From Streptomyces lincolnensis (lineage in GTDB: Bacteria > Actinomycetota > Actinomycetes > Streptomycetales > Streptomycetaceae), in contig NZ_CP016438.1 in assembly GCF_001685355.1 (NCBI RefSeq), positions 992,001 to 1,056,000 of the forward strand: a stretch of DNA of 64,000 bases, in the 5' to 3' direction. The first letter of the stretch is position 1. Each line of letters begins with the position of its first letter. This document shows positions 1-9,559 of the stretch, in pieces. Position numbers and translations under genes: made by a program. Below the pieces are notes generated by a model, which saw nothing but the letters and a program-made list of their open reading frames with translations, made no database searches and was not told the origin of the DNA.

Positions 1-71
1 TCCGCACTCTCCAGCGGGCCCGGCCGCTCCCCTCCCGCTTCGGCGGCAGGCCGGGCCCGGTCCGTGCGGCG

Positions 72-473
72 CTACGGCCTGGCCAGCAGGGTGCGCACCC
101 CCTCGGACGTGAGCGTCAGCGGGTGCGCCGAACTGGCGTCGATGGTGAGCGAGAGGTCGTCGGCCGGCCACTGGGCGGCGAGCGCGCCCAGCGGTACCAG
201 CCGGTAGCGGGAGACGTACGGAAGCAGGTCGGCCATCTCCGGTTCGGAGGTGAAGACCGGCACCACCGCGGCGCCGTCCGACTGCTCCAGCACGGGCAAC
301 GCCACCGTGGTGGGGTCGGCGCCCGTCTCCTGCCCGGCGTCGTCGGGCACCGGGACGAGTACCTCGCTGCTGGCGAGGGTGTCCAGTGCCGCGGTGTCCT
401 CGGTGTTCTGGGCCAGCGCGTCCAGCGCCCGCCGGGCCGGTGTGACGGTGTTGTCGTGCGCGGGTGTGTCCAT
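72..473 (-). CDS. SseB-family N-terminal-domain protein
   Basis: A 133-residue cytosolic protein resembling the SseB (enhanced serine sensitivity) N-terminal domain. The typical core is visible from about residue 30: a hydrophobic strand followed by the PVFTS-type turn, then the helix leading into the LVPLGAL segment. There is no signal peptide or membrane segment. I chose the ATG at 473 because AGGGG lies about 10 bases upstream; a longer reading frame to 521 has no such site. It stands alone, with about 170 bases to the next gene. The biochemical role of this family is not established, so the call is a family assignment only. Confidence 0.7.
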   Translation of the reverse strand: MDTPAHDNTVTPARRALDALAQNTEDTAALDTLASSEVLVPVPDDAGQETGADPTTVALPVLEQSDGAAVVPVFTSEPEMADLLPYVSRYRLVPLGALAAQWPADDLSLTIDASSAHPLTLTSEGVRTLLARP

Positions 474-641
474 GGCTGATGTCCCCTGGTAGCGGCGGTC
501 TTGCGGCCCGCCCCGGGGCAAGATCGCCCAGGGCGCGGTCCTGCTCGCGTACCCGAAGGCGGACGGAGCATGCGTGCGAATCCGGAACCGGTGGTTCAGG
601 TTCGGCGGGCGGTAACGTGCCGGGACAGCACACCCAGGGCC

Positions 642-1883
642 CTAGGGAATGAGCGGGACGTCCTCGGAGGGCAGGCCCAGGCGGTCCCGGCCGACCCGCC
701 GGTACAGGGGCTCCGCCATGCTCGCGCCGACGTGGCTCCAGTACGTCGCCGCGTCGCGGAAGTAGCGCTGCATCCGCTCGCCGTCGCGCGCGTACCGGGA
801 CCCCGCCGTGCGGAACAGGCTGCCCTGGAGGACGTCCCAGGCCATGCGCCCGGCGTTGAGGAACATCAGCGCGAGCCGGTTGTCCTCCACGACGGTGAAG
901 GGCGCCTCGCCGCTCACGTTGCGGCGGCAGGTCTCCATCCAGTCCTCGGCGGTCTGCCGCAGCGCCGCCTCGGCGGTGTCGATCAGGCCCAGCGCCTCGC
1001 CGAGGTGGCGTTGGTAGTCGTGCAGGTCGGCGCGGGTGCGGTCGGGTTCCAGGAGCAGGGGGCGGGCGGCGATGACCCGGGCGTACTCGTCGGCGGCGGC
1101 GTACGCGGTGCCGATCATGATGGCGGCCAGCTCGCCGTGGAAGAAGCTCGGCGCGCGCCCCGCGTACAGCGGGTTGCCGTGCAGTCGCGAGCCGACGCTG
1201 CCGCCCTGCACCGGCAGGTCGAGCAGGCTCGCCTCAAGGGTCAGGTGGGCCGGGACGCGGGCGTGGTCCATGTGGATGCTGTTGGAGCCGCTGCCGCGCA
1301 GGCCGAGGACGCCGTGCCAGTCGTCGAGGACCGTCCACACCGACCGCGGGGCGACGAACAGCACCGGCGCGCCCGGCGGATCGCCGGGCTTCTCGGGGGC
1401 GCCGAGGCTCTGGCCGACGTAGTGCGTCGAGTAGGGGGCGCCGGAGGAGTACGGCCAGGTGCCGTCGAGGACCACATGGCCGTCGCCGTCGGGCCGGGCG
1501 ACGCCGACGGGGGCGGCTGTGGACGCGGCCCGGAAGTCGCCGTCGGTGCCGAAGATCTCGTCCTGGGCCTTCTCCTCGAAGACGGAGGCGACCTGGAGGA
1601 CGTGGGCGGCGGTCAGCGACAGGGCCCAGCCGGTGGACGGGCAGCCGCGCGCGACCTCGACGACCACGCGGTAGAAGACGGGCAGGCCGACCTCGTAGCC
1701 GCCGTACCGGCGCGGCTGGAGCATGCGGTAGAAACCGGCCTTCAGGAAGTCGTCGTGGGTGTCCTTCGGGTAGTGCGTGAGCCGTTCGGTCTCGGCCTGG
1801 CGTTCCAGGAGGGCGGGCCTGAGGGCCACGGCCCGTTCGATGAGGTCGTCCGCGGTCAGTCCGGGTTCGGGAGCGGCGATCAC
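642..1883 (-). CDS. Acyl-CoA dehydrogenase-fold flavin monooxygenase
   Basis: About 413 residues with the acyl-CoA dehydrogenase fold, of the type used by two-component flavin monooxygenases (HsaA/DszC/ActVA-ORF5 group). The N-terminal helical domain begins with the RPALLERQAETERL segment, and a central beta region carries GLRGSGSNSI. The C-terminal helical bundle ends near PLYRRVGRDRLGLP. The catalytic base of true acyl-CoA dehydrogenases is not obvious, which favours hydroxylation by reduced flavin. GTG at 1883 follows AGGAGG after 4 bases; an ATG at 1916 has no Shine-Dalgarno site. No flavin reductase gene is adjacent, so the substrate is unknown. It is divergent from the fucosidase gene. 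Confidence 0.72.
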   Translation of the reverse strand: MIAAPEPGLTADDLIERAVALRPALLERQAETERLTHYPKDTHDDFLKAGFYRMLQPRRYGGYEVGLPVFYRVVVEVARGCPSTGWALSLTAAHVLQVASVFEEKAQDEIFGTDGDFRAASTAAPVGVARPDGDGHVVLDGTWPYSSGAPYSTHYVGQSLGAPEKPGDPPGAPVLFVAPRSVWTVLDDWHGVLGLRGSGSNSIHMDHARVPAHLTLEASLLDLPVQGGSVGSRLHGNPLYAGRAPSFFHGELAAIMIGTAYAAADEYARVIAARPLLLEPDRTRADLHDYQRHLGEALGLIDTAEAALRQTAEDWMETCRRNVSGEAPFTVVEDNRLALMFLNAGRMAWDVLQGSLFRTAGSRYARDGERMQRYFRDAATYWSHVGASMAEPLYRRVGRDRLGLPSEDVPLIP

Positions 1884-2029
1884 GCTGCCTCCTGATGTGG
1901 GGGGCCGTCCGTTCATGACGCGATACGAGTGATTGAACACGGCAAGCGGTTCCTGGTACCGACCGGATATCGCCAAGTGCGCGGCCCCGGGCGCGGTGGC
2001 GACGGCCGTGGTGAAAACGGACCACCAGT

Positions 2030-2039
2030 GGTGATCACC
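2030..2039. promoter_or_regulatory. Palindromes upstream of the fucosidase gene
   Basis: A perfect 10-bp palindrome GGTGATCACC overlaps an ACCAC-CA-GTGGT inverted repeat at 2021-2032. Both sit 40-60 bases before the GH29 start, in the intergenic region shared with the divergent oxygenase. They may form an operator; this is inferred from symmetry and position only. Confidence 0.35.
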
Positions 2040-2079
2040 GCCCACGCACCGCCGGGAGGTTCCCGCCTAGCGTGGTGCC

Positions 2080-3339
2080 ATGCCGATGCAACCCTGGTTC
2101 CGCGACGCCAAGCTGGGCGTCTTCGTCCACTACGGCGTCTACGCGGTCGACGGCGTGCCGGAGTCCTGGTCCTTCTACCTCGGGCAGGTCCCGCACGACC
2201 GGTACATGCGCCAGCTGGACGGTTTCACGGCCTCCCAGTACGACCCGCGCGCCTGGGCCGACCTGTTCGCCCGTGCGGGCGCCCGGTACGCGGTGCTCAC
2301 GGCCCGCCACCACGACGGCGTGGCCCTGTGGGACACCGCCCACGGCGACCTGGACGTCGTCCGGCACACCCCGGCGGGCCGCGACCTGATCTCCGGCTAC
2401 ACCGACGCGCTGCGCGAGCGGGGCCTGAAGGTCGGTCTCTACTACTCGCACTCCGACTGGAACCACCCGGACTACGCGAGCACCCGGCACCCCTCGCTCG
2501 ACGACGACAACCCCTACTCCGCCGCGGCCCCCGGCACCGAGGACCCCGAGGCCTGGGCCCGCTACCTCGACTACCGCGACGGCCAGGTGCGCGAGCTGGT
2601 GGAGCGGTTCCGGCCGGACCTGCTGTGGTTCGACGGGGAGTGGGAGCGTACGGAGGAGCAGTGGCGGATGGGGAGGCTGGCGGAGCTGATCCTGTCCGGC
2701 AACCCCGGCACGGTGCTCAACGCCCGCATGCTCAGCCACGGCGACTACGCAACCCCCGAGCAGGGTGTGCCGCTGCAAGCACCCGACGGGCCCTGGGAGT
2801 TGTGTCTGACGGTCAACGACTCGTGGGGTTTCCAGCACGACGACCACAACCACAAGTCGGTGCGCCAGCTGGTGCGTTACTTCACCGAGACGATCGGCAT
2901 GGGCGGCAATCTGCTGCTGGACGTCGGCCCTCGGGAGGACGGCACCGTTCCCGAGGCGCAGGCGGAACGCCTGGAGGGGCTGGGCGAGTGGATCGCACGG
3001 CACTCGCAGGCCGTGTACGGCACGGTCGCCGGGCTGCCGGCCGGGCACCACTACGGCCCGAGCACCGTCTCGGCCGACCGCCGCACGCTGTACCTGATGT
3101 GCTTCGACCCGCCGCGCGAGACCCTGTCCGTCCGCGGCCTGCGCAACCGGATCCGCCGGGTCACCGTCCTGGGCACGGGAACCGAGGTCGGGCATCGGGT
3201 GACGGGCGGACTGCACGACGTGCCGGGCGTGACCTGGATCGAGGCGCCCGGGCCGAAGGACGTCGACGAGTACGCCACCGTCCTGGCGGTGGAGCTCGAC
3301 GGGGAGCTGGATCTGTACCGGGGTACGGGAAGGGACTGA
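2080..3339 (+). CDS. Alpha-L-fucosidase, GH29 family
   Basis: A 419-residue GH29 glycosidase that hydrolyses terminal alpha-L-fucose. The catalytic barrel begins almost at residue 1 with WFRDAKLGVFVHYGVYAV, continues through the TARHHDG motif near residues 75-80, and carries the nucleophile Asp185 in LLWFDGEW. A C-terminal beta domain occupies roughly residues 320-419. There is no signal peptide, so the enzyme is probably cytosolic and acts on imported oligosaccharides. ATG at 2080 is used; the nearest purine-rich site (GGGAGG) is about 20 bases away, so initiation may be weak or leaderless. It lies far from the arabinogalactan locus but could act on the same plant polymers. Confidence 0.88.
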   Translation: MPMQPWFRDAKLGVFVHYGVYAVDGVPESWSFYLGQVPHDRYMRQLDGFTASQYDPRAWADLFARAGARYAVLTARHHDGVALWDTAHGDLDVVRHTPAGRDLISGYTDALRERGLKVGLYYSHSDWNHPDYASTRHPSLDDDNPYSAAAPGTEDPEAWARYLDYRDGQVRELVERFRPDLLWFDGEWERTEEQWRMGRLAELILSGNPGTVLNARMLSHGDYATPEQGVPLQAPDGPWELCLTVNDSWGFQHDDHNHKSVRQLVRYFTETIGMGGNLLLDVGPREDGTVPEAQAERLEGLGEWIARHSQAVYGTVAGLPAGHHYGPSTVSADRRTLYLMCFDPPRETLSVRGLRNRIRRVTVLGTGTEVGHRVTGGLHDVPGVTWIEAPGPKDVDEYATVLAVELDGELDLYRGTGRD

Positions 3340-3354
3340 GGACCGGCGCCGGGT

Positions 3355-3897
3355 TCAGCCGCGGGTCAGGGCCTCGACCGTCACCACCCGGATCAGCGGC
3401 CGGTACAGGTCCATCACCTCCAGCGCCTTGGCGTGCGAGGGGTCGTCCGCGCCCGCGCACGCGTCGGAGGCCACCAGGACCTCCACTCCCGCGTCGGCCG
3501 CGGCCAGGGCGGTGGACAGGACACAGCAGTCGGTGCTCACTCCGGCCAGGACGAGACGGCCCCCGGGACCGACGCGGTCGGCGAGTTCCGGGCCCCACTT
3601 GCCGAAGGTCGGCGCGTCCAGCACATGGCCGTCCCGGGCGGCGAACTCGCCGGTGAGCCGCCACAGTTCGGCGTCCGGCGGCTGGAGCGCGAAGGGCCAC
3701 TGCCGGTAGTAGGCCCGCCAGGCACCGGCCGGTTCGGCCGGGGCCACGAAGCGGGTGAACGTGACCCGGTCGCCGAACGCCGGGAGCAGTCGTCGTACGC
3801 CGTGGGCGGCCTCGGCGAAACGCGGGGTGGCCCAGGGGCTGTCGGGGTCGGCGAAGACGCGCTGCATGTCGATGACGGCGAGCAGCCCGGTGCTCAT
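3355..3897 (-). CDS. Isochorismatase-like cysteine hydrolase
   Basis: A 180-residue cysteine hydrolase of the isochorismatase/nicotinamidase superfamily. The catalytic triad is readable as Asp10 (LLAVIDMQ), Lys100 (FGKWGPEL) and Cys125 (GVSTDCCV), with the cis-peptide GVST just before it. The start ATG overlaps the stop of the upstream permease as ATGA (3894-3897), so the two are co-translated. This implies the hydrolase acts on the amide or ring-opened product of the compound the permease imports. Ureidoacrylate-, biuret- or nicotinamide-type substrates are possible, but the sequence does not decide between them. Confidence 0.85.
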   Translation of the reverse strand: MSTGLLAVIDMQRVFADPDSPWATPRFAEAAHGVRRLLPAFGDRVTFTRFVAPAEPAGAWRAYYRQWPFALQPPDAELWRLTGEFAARDGHVLDAPTFGKWGPELADRVGPGGRLVLAGVSTDCCVLSTALAAADAGVEVLVASDACAGADDPSHAKALEVMDLYRPLIRVVTVEALTRG

Positions 3898-5396
3898 GCG
3901 ACCGCTCCCTCGTCCGCCGACGGGCTCGGGGCCGCGGCTTCCTGGGCGCGGATCCGGCCGCGGCCGAGGGCCAGGGTGCCGAGGAAGCCGAGGGCGAGAG
4001 CGGCCAGGACGCCGAGGTTGGCGTAGGCCCAGGATCCGGACTTGCCGCCGAGGCCCAGCGGCTGGAGGAGGTAGCCCTGCCACTCCAGCCAGCTCGCGGC
4101 CGCGTTGGTGACCAGGCCCCAGCCGAGGGCGGTGGCGGAGAGAGTGAGCAGCAGCGGGGTGAGCGGTACGTCGCCGTATCGGCCCCGGGGGCGGTAGAGG
4201 TCGCCCTCGTCGTAGTCGCGGCGGCGCAGCGCGAGGTCGGCGAGCATGATGCCGCACCAGGCGGCGATGGGAACGCCGAGGGTGGTCAGGAAGCCCATGA
4301 ACTGGCCCAGGAAGTCGTCGGCGACGAACACGATGTAGATCGAGCCCGCGATCATCAGGACGCCGTCGAGCAGGGCGGCGAGATAGCGGGGCACGCGCAG
4401 GCCGGCGGAGAGCAGGGCCAGGCCCGACGAGTAGATGTCCAGCACCGCGCCGCCGACCAGGCCGAGGACGGCGACCACGGCGAAGGGGACCAGGAACCAG
4501 GTGGGCAGGAGCGTGGTGAGGGCGCCGATCGGGTCGGCGGCGACAGCCGTGTTGAGGTCGGTGGAGGAACCGGCGAGCAGCAGGCCGAAGACCAGCAGGA
4601 GCAGGGGTGCCACCGAGGCGCCGAAGGTGGTCCAGCCGACCACGCCCCGGCCGGACGAGGTACGCGGCAGATAACGGGAGTAGTCGGCGGCGGCGTTGAC
4701 CCAGCCGAGCCCGAAGCCGGTCATCATGAACACCAGCGCGCCGATGAACTCCTGTGCGGAGCCCGCCGGGAGGGCGCTGACGGTGCTCCAGTGGATGTGG
4801 TCGACGACGAGCGCGATGTAGACGACGGTGAGGACGCCCGTCACGACGGTGATCAGGGTCTGGAGCCGCATGATCACGTCGTAGCCCATGACTCCGCCGA
4901 CGACGGTGAGCGTGGCGACCACGACCAGGGCGACGATCTCGGTCCCGGTGCCGCCGCCCCAGCCGAGCCGTCCGAACACGGTCGCGGTGGCCATGGTCGC
5001 CAGGGAGCACAGCGCGGTCTCCCAGCCGACCGTGAGCAGCCAGGAGATCACCGACGGCAGACGGTTGCCGCGCACTCCGTAGGCGGCGCGGCTGAGCACC
5101 ATGGTCGGCGCGGAGCCGCGCTTGCCGGCGACCGCGACGAAGCCGCACAGCAGGAACGAGAAGACGATGCCGATCACTCCGGCGATCAGCGCCTGCCAGA
5201 AGGAGATCCCGAAGCCGAGCGCGAAGGCGCCGTAACTCAGCCCGAGAATCGACACGTTGGCCCCGAACCAGGGCCAGAACAGCGTGCGCGGGGTGCCCTT
5301 GCGCTCGGCGCCGCCGATCACGTCGAGGCCGTGCCGCTCCACCTGGAGCTGCCGGTTCGCGGATCTGCCGCCCTGCGGGTCCGGGGTGTCAGCCAT
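3894..5396 (-). CDS. NCS1-family nucleobase/cation symporter
   Basis: A 500-residue inner-membrane permease of the nucleobase:cation symporter-1 family (cytosine, purine, allantoin or hydantoin transporters). About 12 hydrophobic segments are visible after a 35-residue hydrophilic N-terminus, with the family signature NVSILGLSYGAFALG in the first helix. The acidic/aromatic region DYSRYLPR lies in the middle, as in CodB-like proteins. ATG at 5396 follows AGGTGG by about 6 bases. The gene is the first of a two-gene operon with the downstream cysteine hydrolase, suggesting uptake and hydrolysis of one nitrogenous compound. Confidence 0.88.
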   Translation of the reverse strand: MADTPDPQGGRSANRQLQVERHGLDVIGGAERKGTPRTLFWPWFGANVSILGLSYGAFALGFGISFWQALIAGVIGIVFSFLLCGFVAVAGKRGSAPTMVLSRAAYGVRGNRLPSVISWLLTVGWETALCSLATMATATVFGRLGWGGGTGTEIVALVVVATLTVVGGVMGYDVIMRLQTLITVVTGVLTVVYIALVVDHIHWSTVSALPAGSAQEFIGALVFMMTGFGLGWVNAAADYSRYLPRTSSGRGVVGWTTFGASVAPLLLLVFGLLLAGSSTDLNTAVAADPIGALTTLLPTWFLVPFAVVAVLGLVGGAVLDIYSSGLALLSAGLRVPRYLAALLDGVLMIAGSIYIVFVADDFLGQFMGFLTTLGVPIAAWCGIMLADLALRRRDYDEGDLYRPRGRYGDVPLTPLLLTLSATALGWGLVTNAAASWLEWQGYLLQPLGLGGKSGSWAYANLGVLAALALGFLGTLALGRGRIRAQEAAAPSPSADEGAVA

Positions 5397-5465
5397 CGTC
5401 CACCTGCCATTTCCCGTCCGCCGTCGGACGTGCCGGGTGGACCTTAGGCACGGCCGAAGGGCACG

Positions 5466-8022
5466 TCAAGAACGATCAGGGCGGATCTGGCGCAGGATCG
5501 CCAGGATGCCCTCCCGCTGCTCCCCCTCGACGAGCGGCAGCACCTCCTCGGCGCAGCGCAGGCACTCCGCGTGGACGTGGTCGTAGAGGCCTCGCAGTTC
5601 CTTGCGGCGTTTTCCGGCGACGCCGCGGATCTGCTCCCGCAGTTCCCGTGCCTGGGCCAGCCGGGCATGGGCGAGTTGGCGCAGCGCCTCGACGTGTTCG
5701 GGGTCCGCCTCGCGGATCGCGCTCAGATCCTGCACGAGCCGGGCCACACCGCTGCCCTCCGGGCGGGCTCCGTGCCGCGCCAGCGCCGCGTTCACCTCCA
5801 GGATCCGCCGGTTTCGCACGATCTCGGGGTCCGTCCACCGTGCGAAGTCCCGGGTGATCCACGCGGGGTCGGGAAGGTCCGCGTCGGCCTGGATCCAGCG
5901 GTTGTAGACCTGCGTCAGCAGCCCCCGCAGCGGCTCGTCGTCGGGCCTGGCCGCCAGCAGCGCGCGGGTTTCCCGCGCGGCTTCGGCCAACCGGCCCCGC
6001 GCGATGTCCAGTTGGACGAACTCCAGGGCGAGGTGCTGCCTGCCCCGTTCGCTGAAGGCCTCCTCCCTGGCCCTGGTCAGCACCTCGGCCATCTCGTCGT
6101 GACGGCCCAGGCTGCCCAGGAGCCGGGCCAGGGCGCGGGCGGGGCCGGTGGCTCCGGGCAGGCGGTCCGTCCAGCGCCGCATTCCGGTCACCGCGGCCGC
6201 GACGATGTCGCGTTCCCGGTCGTTGGCCGGTTCGCCGGATTCCTGGAGGATCCCGAACGCGGTGCGGGCCGAGGGCTGGTACAGCTGTCGCGGGTCGTCG
6301 AGAAGGTCGGTGTAGAGGTCGGGAACGGAGCTGCGTGCCCACGAGCGCGCCACGCGCCGGAAGCGGACGGGGAACTCCTGCGCGTCGGCGCCGGTCTTCT
6401 CCTCGGCCGCCTCGATGATCCGTGTGATCGCGAAGTTCGCGGCGAGCTCCGAGAGTTCGTTGAGGCGCTTGGCGAAGACCGCGGGATCGTCCCGGGAGCC
6501 GAGTTGCCGGATGGTCCGTGCCACCAGGTCGTCCGTCGGGTCCACCGGCAGGTCGTCGATGAGGCGCAGGTTGTCGATGACGTCACCGGAGTACTCGGTC
6601 ATCGCCCAGTCGGCCTCCGGAGCCGTGACGGCGTCCCTGACGGCCACCTTCCACAGGACCCTGCCGCGCGCCCAGAGCAGATGTGCCTGTTCCTCCGTCT
6701 CGTCGTCCGGGCGGCGGGCGCGTCCCTTGCCGCCCGAGACGTCCTGGTGCGCCTGTTCGAGCAGGCGCAGGCAGAGCTTCTCGAAGGGGTCGCGGACCCG
6801 GGCGGGGAGCACCTGTACCGCCGTGGAGACGAATGCCGTACGGCGCTGAAGGGCGGCGGTCGTCTCGGGTTCGCCGGCGGACCGGTCGACGCCGAGCAGG
6901 AGGCTGGGGCTGTGGTGGGAGACGAGGTGGTTGAGCTCCTCCAGCCGCAGATGGGCGGTGGCCACGGTGACCTTGCCGCGGCCGGCCAGGACGGGCGTCA
7001 GCTGCCGGGTGTCCTCGTCCTGTTCGCCGCCCGGACCCAGTCCCCGGCACAGCGGGGCCGTGCCGAAGGACCCGGCGAGCACGCGGTGCACCTGGGCGCG
7101 CTCTGCGGCACCACGGCGGATGTCGCCGTGCAGCAGGTCGCGCAGGTACAGCGCTTCGACATGGCGCTGCCACGCCTGGGCGGCCGGGCCCAGGTCGCCC
7201 GCGGAGGTGTGCGCCACCGCGAGGTTGCGCAGCACGGAGGTGTGCAGGGGGTCGTCGGTGAGCATGGCGTTCCAGCGGCGGCGCGCCGCCGTGGTCCGTC
7301 CGAGCCGCAGTTCGGCCTCCGCCTGGTGCCCGTCGACATAGGCGCGCAGCAGGGCGACCGCCTCGCGGTGCCGCAGGGCCGCCGGGTAGGCGTCGAGGGT
7401 CTGCCGGGCCTCGGCGAAGTTCGCATCGAGTGCCTGCTCGGCGACGGCCAGGGCGTGGGCCACCTGTTCGGCCGCGGTCGCGTGCGGGGGCGCGGGCGGA
7501 GGCTGGGCCGGGCGGGCGGGGGCGGAGGGTGGCCGCGCCGGTGCGGTGGGCGAGGGCGGCGGTGTCGTGCGTCGCTCAAGGACGGCGAGGCGTTCCTCGA
7601 ACGCCCGGGCCCGGGGTGAGGGGTCCGGCCCGACCGTCGCGAACTCCCGCTCCTTCGCGGCCAGTCGGACACGGACCCGCTTGTCGAGGACCTTGCGCAG
7701 GCTGCCCGGCGACTGCTGGAGCCGCCCCTGACAGTTCTCCAGCCGTTTCTGGTACTCCTCGAACGGCATGAGCAGTCCGGCGGGTTCGGCGTCCCGGAAT
7801 CGCTGGAGTTCCTCCAGCAGGGCGAGCCGCACGTTTTCCCAGCGGGTGGCCAGCTCGGTGAGGGATCCGTGATCGCCGAGCGTCCGCGCGTACGCGGCCT
7901 CGTCGGTCACCGGCTCCTTGCTCAGTTCCTTGGCCCGGTCGAGCGCCTCCTCCAGCAGAGCGCCCAGGTCGTCGGCCCCCTGCTCGAAGTCCGCCAACCG
8001 CTCGTCGGGGCCCTCCGGGGCG
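5466..8022 (-). CDS. Large TPR protein, 3' part after frameshift
   Basis: The 3' portion (about 850 residues) of the last gene of the Hsp70/TIR island. It opens with a second copy of the domain that ends the 5' portion (DERLADFEQGADDLGALL up to LAVLERR). A Pro/Ala linker and a long helical TPR-type region follow, including the repeat units LGRTTAARRRWNAMLTDDP and AAQAWQRHVEALY; the C-terminus is Lys/Arg/Glu rich. No ATG or GTG in this frame lies near the start of the domain; only a TTG at 7997 is available. The frame joins the upstream one within a G/C run at 8017-8025, so a one-base indel probably split a single gene of about 1,365 codons. No enzymatic motif is recognised; a scaffold role is inferred from the repeats. 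Confidence 0.7.
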
Positions 8023-9559
8023 GGGCGTCGGCGCCGGGCTCCTGGATGCCACGGGACCGCCGTGCTTCCAGCGCCGTCAGACGGTCGTCGAGTTCCCGCG
8101 CCTGTGGTGAGGGGGCGGGCGCGACCGTCGAGAACTCCTGCCGCCGCTTCTTCAGCCTGCCCTCGACGCGCCTCTTCAGGACGGTGCGCACACCGCCGAG
8201 GGGTTCCTGGAACTCCGCCTCGCAGTCGGTCAGTCGCCGCTGGAACGCGTCGAAGGGCATCACCAGGCCGGAGGGCTCGGTGCTCTGGAACCGCTGAAGG
8301 TCCTCCAGCCACTCCAGCCGCAGCGTCTCCAGACGGCCCAGCAGGTGGGTCAGCAGCTCCTGGTCGCCCGAGATCGTGGCGAAGTCGGCCTCGTCCGTCA
8401 GCGCCTGGGACGCCAGGTGCTTGGCGTGGGACTGCGCGTCGTCCCGGAGCGCGCCGAGACCGGTCGCCGCCTCCTCCAGCTCCGCCAGCCGTGCGTCGGG
8501 TCCCGCCGTCGGCGGCGCGGCGGCGGGCGCGGGCTCGTCCGGGACGTCCTCCAGCGGCTGCGGCGGCGCGGCGGCGAGTGTCCGCCACGCCGCGCCCATC
8601 GCCTTCACATGCCGGTCGGGATCGCCGTCGGTGAACGCCCTGGCCGCCGCGTGACCGCCCAGGTCCGGGAACCTCAGCGGGCGCCACAGCAGCCGCTGCC
8701 GGTGGATCAGTGCGATCAGCACGTCGGGCAGCGAGCGGGCGGCCAGGCAGTCCGTGAGCCGGGCCGGGAGCGCGCCGGGGTCGGTCTCGAACAGCTCGCA
8801 GACCAGGTGCAGCAGACGTGTCGCCGGTCCGTCGTCGGGGGGCAGCCGCTCGGCCAGCCGGCGCACGGTGGCGACCGGGTAGCCGTACACGAGCCACTGC
8901 GTGGCGAGAACGGTGAACGCGGCCGTCCCGCCCCTGCGGCGGCCCGCCAGCCCGGCGATCTCGGCGAGTTCGGCGTGGAGCGTGTCCCGGGTCCGCGCGC
9001 TGGTGTTGCCGCGCAGCCGGCCGTCGGCCGTCATGTCGTGGATGCCCGACCACCGACACTCTCCCGGCCGTAGCAGCGGCAGCGCGGAGTGTTCGGCGTC
9101 GGGGTCGAAGGCGTGGCCTCCCTCGCGGATGGTCCCGGTGATCTCCTCGGCCCGCCGGCCGTGCTCGCCCTTGTAGTCCTGGGTGCCCTGCCGCAGCTTG
9201 TCGAGCCGTTTGTACGCGAGGCTCAGGTGGGCCCAGATCCGGTGGTTGACCGGCGACAGGGCGGCCGCCGCCGTGAGCCAGCGGACGGCGGCCTCGGCCC
9301 GTCCGTGGCGCAGGTAGAGCAGTCCCACGTGGTAGGGGTGCTTGGGGTTCGCGGCGTCCAGCCGGTGAGCGCGGGACAGCAGGGTCAGCGCGGTCACCGG
9401 ATCGGTCCCGGGATGCACGCCGATCCGGAAGAACGCCTCGATGAGGGCCTCCGCCTGCCCGGGGGTGAGCGGCACTCCCTCCTCCGCGCGCTCCCACAGG
9501 GGCGCGACCCGCCGCCACAGCACGTCGGGCCGGTTCTCCAGCGCCGTACGGGATGTCAT
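7922..9559 (-). CDS. Large TPR protein, 5' part before frameshift
   Basis: The 5' portion of the large TPR protein. TPR-like helices occupy residues 50-125 (AHRLDAANPKHPYHVGLLYL and following), then a conserved GECRWSGIHDM segment near residue 166, a helical middle, and a duplicated 150-residue domain at 355-502. After about residue 515 the frame degenerates into Arg/Ser/Trp-rich sequence ending at 7922, while the second copy of the domain continues in another frame. The start ATG overlaps the stop of the TIR gene as ATGA (9556-9559), so it is translationally coupled. I recognise no named family beyond TPR-like repeats. The frameshift could be a sequencing error, a mutation or a programmed event. 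Confidence 0.72.
   Translation of the reverse strand: MTSRTALENRPDVLWRRVAPLWERAEEGVPLTPGQAEALIEAFFRIGVHPGTDPVTALTLLSRAHRLDAANPKHPYHVGLLYLRHGRAEAAVRWLTAAAALSPVNHRIWAHLSLAYKRLDKLRQGTQDYKGEHGRRAEEITGTIREGGHAFDPDAEHSALPLLRPGECRWSGIHDMTADGRLRGNTSARTRDTLHAELAEIAGLAGRRRGGTAAFTVLATQWLVYGYPVATVRRLAERLPPDDGPATRLLHLVCELFETDPGALPARLTDCLAARSLPDVLIALIHRQRLLWRPLRFPDLGGHAAARAFTDGDPDRHVKAMGAAWRTLAAAPPQPLEDVPDEPAPAAAPPTAGPDARLAELEEAATGLGALRDDAQSHAKHLASQALTDEADFATISGDQELLTHLLGRLETLRLEWLEDLQRFQSTEPSGLVMPFDAFQRRLTDCEAEFQEPLGGVRTVLKRRVEGRLKKRRQEFSTVAPAPSPQARELDDRLTALEARRSRGIQEPGADAPPRRAPTSGWRTSSRGPTTWALCWRRRSTGPRN

Noticed and set aside
8022..9518. Upstream extension of the 3' TPR frame
   Set aside because: This stretch is Arg/Ala/Gly-rich shadow of the 5' TPR frame; only the part after about 8,022 reads as protein.
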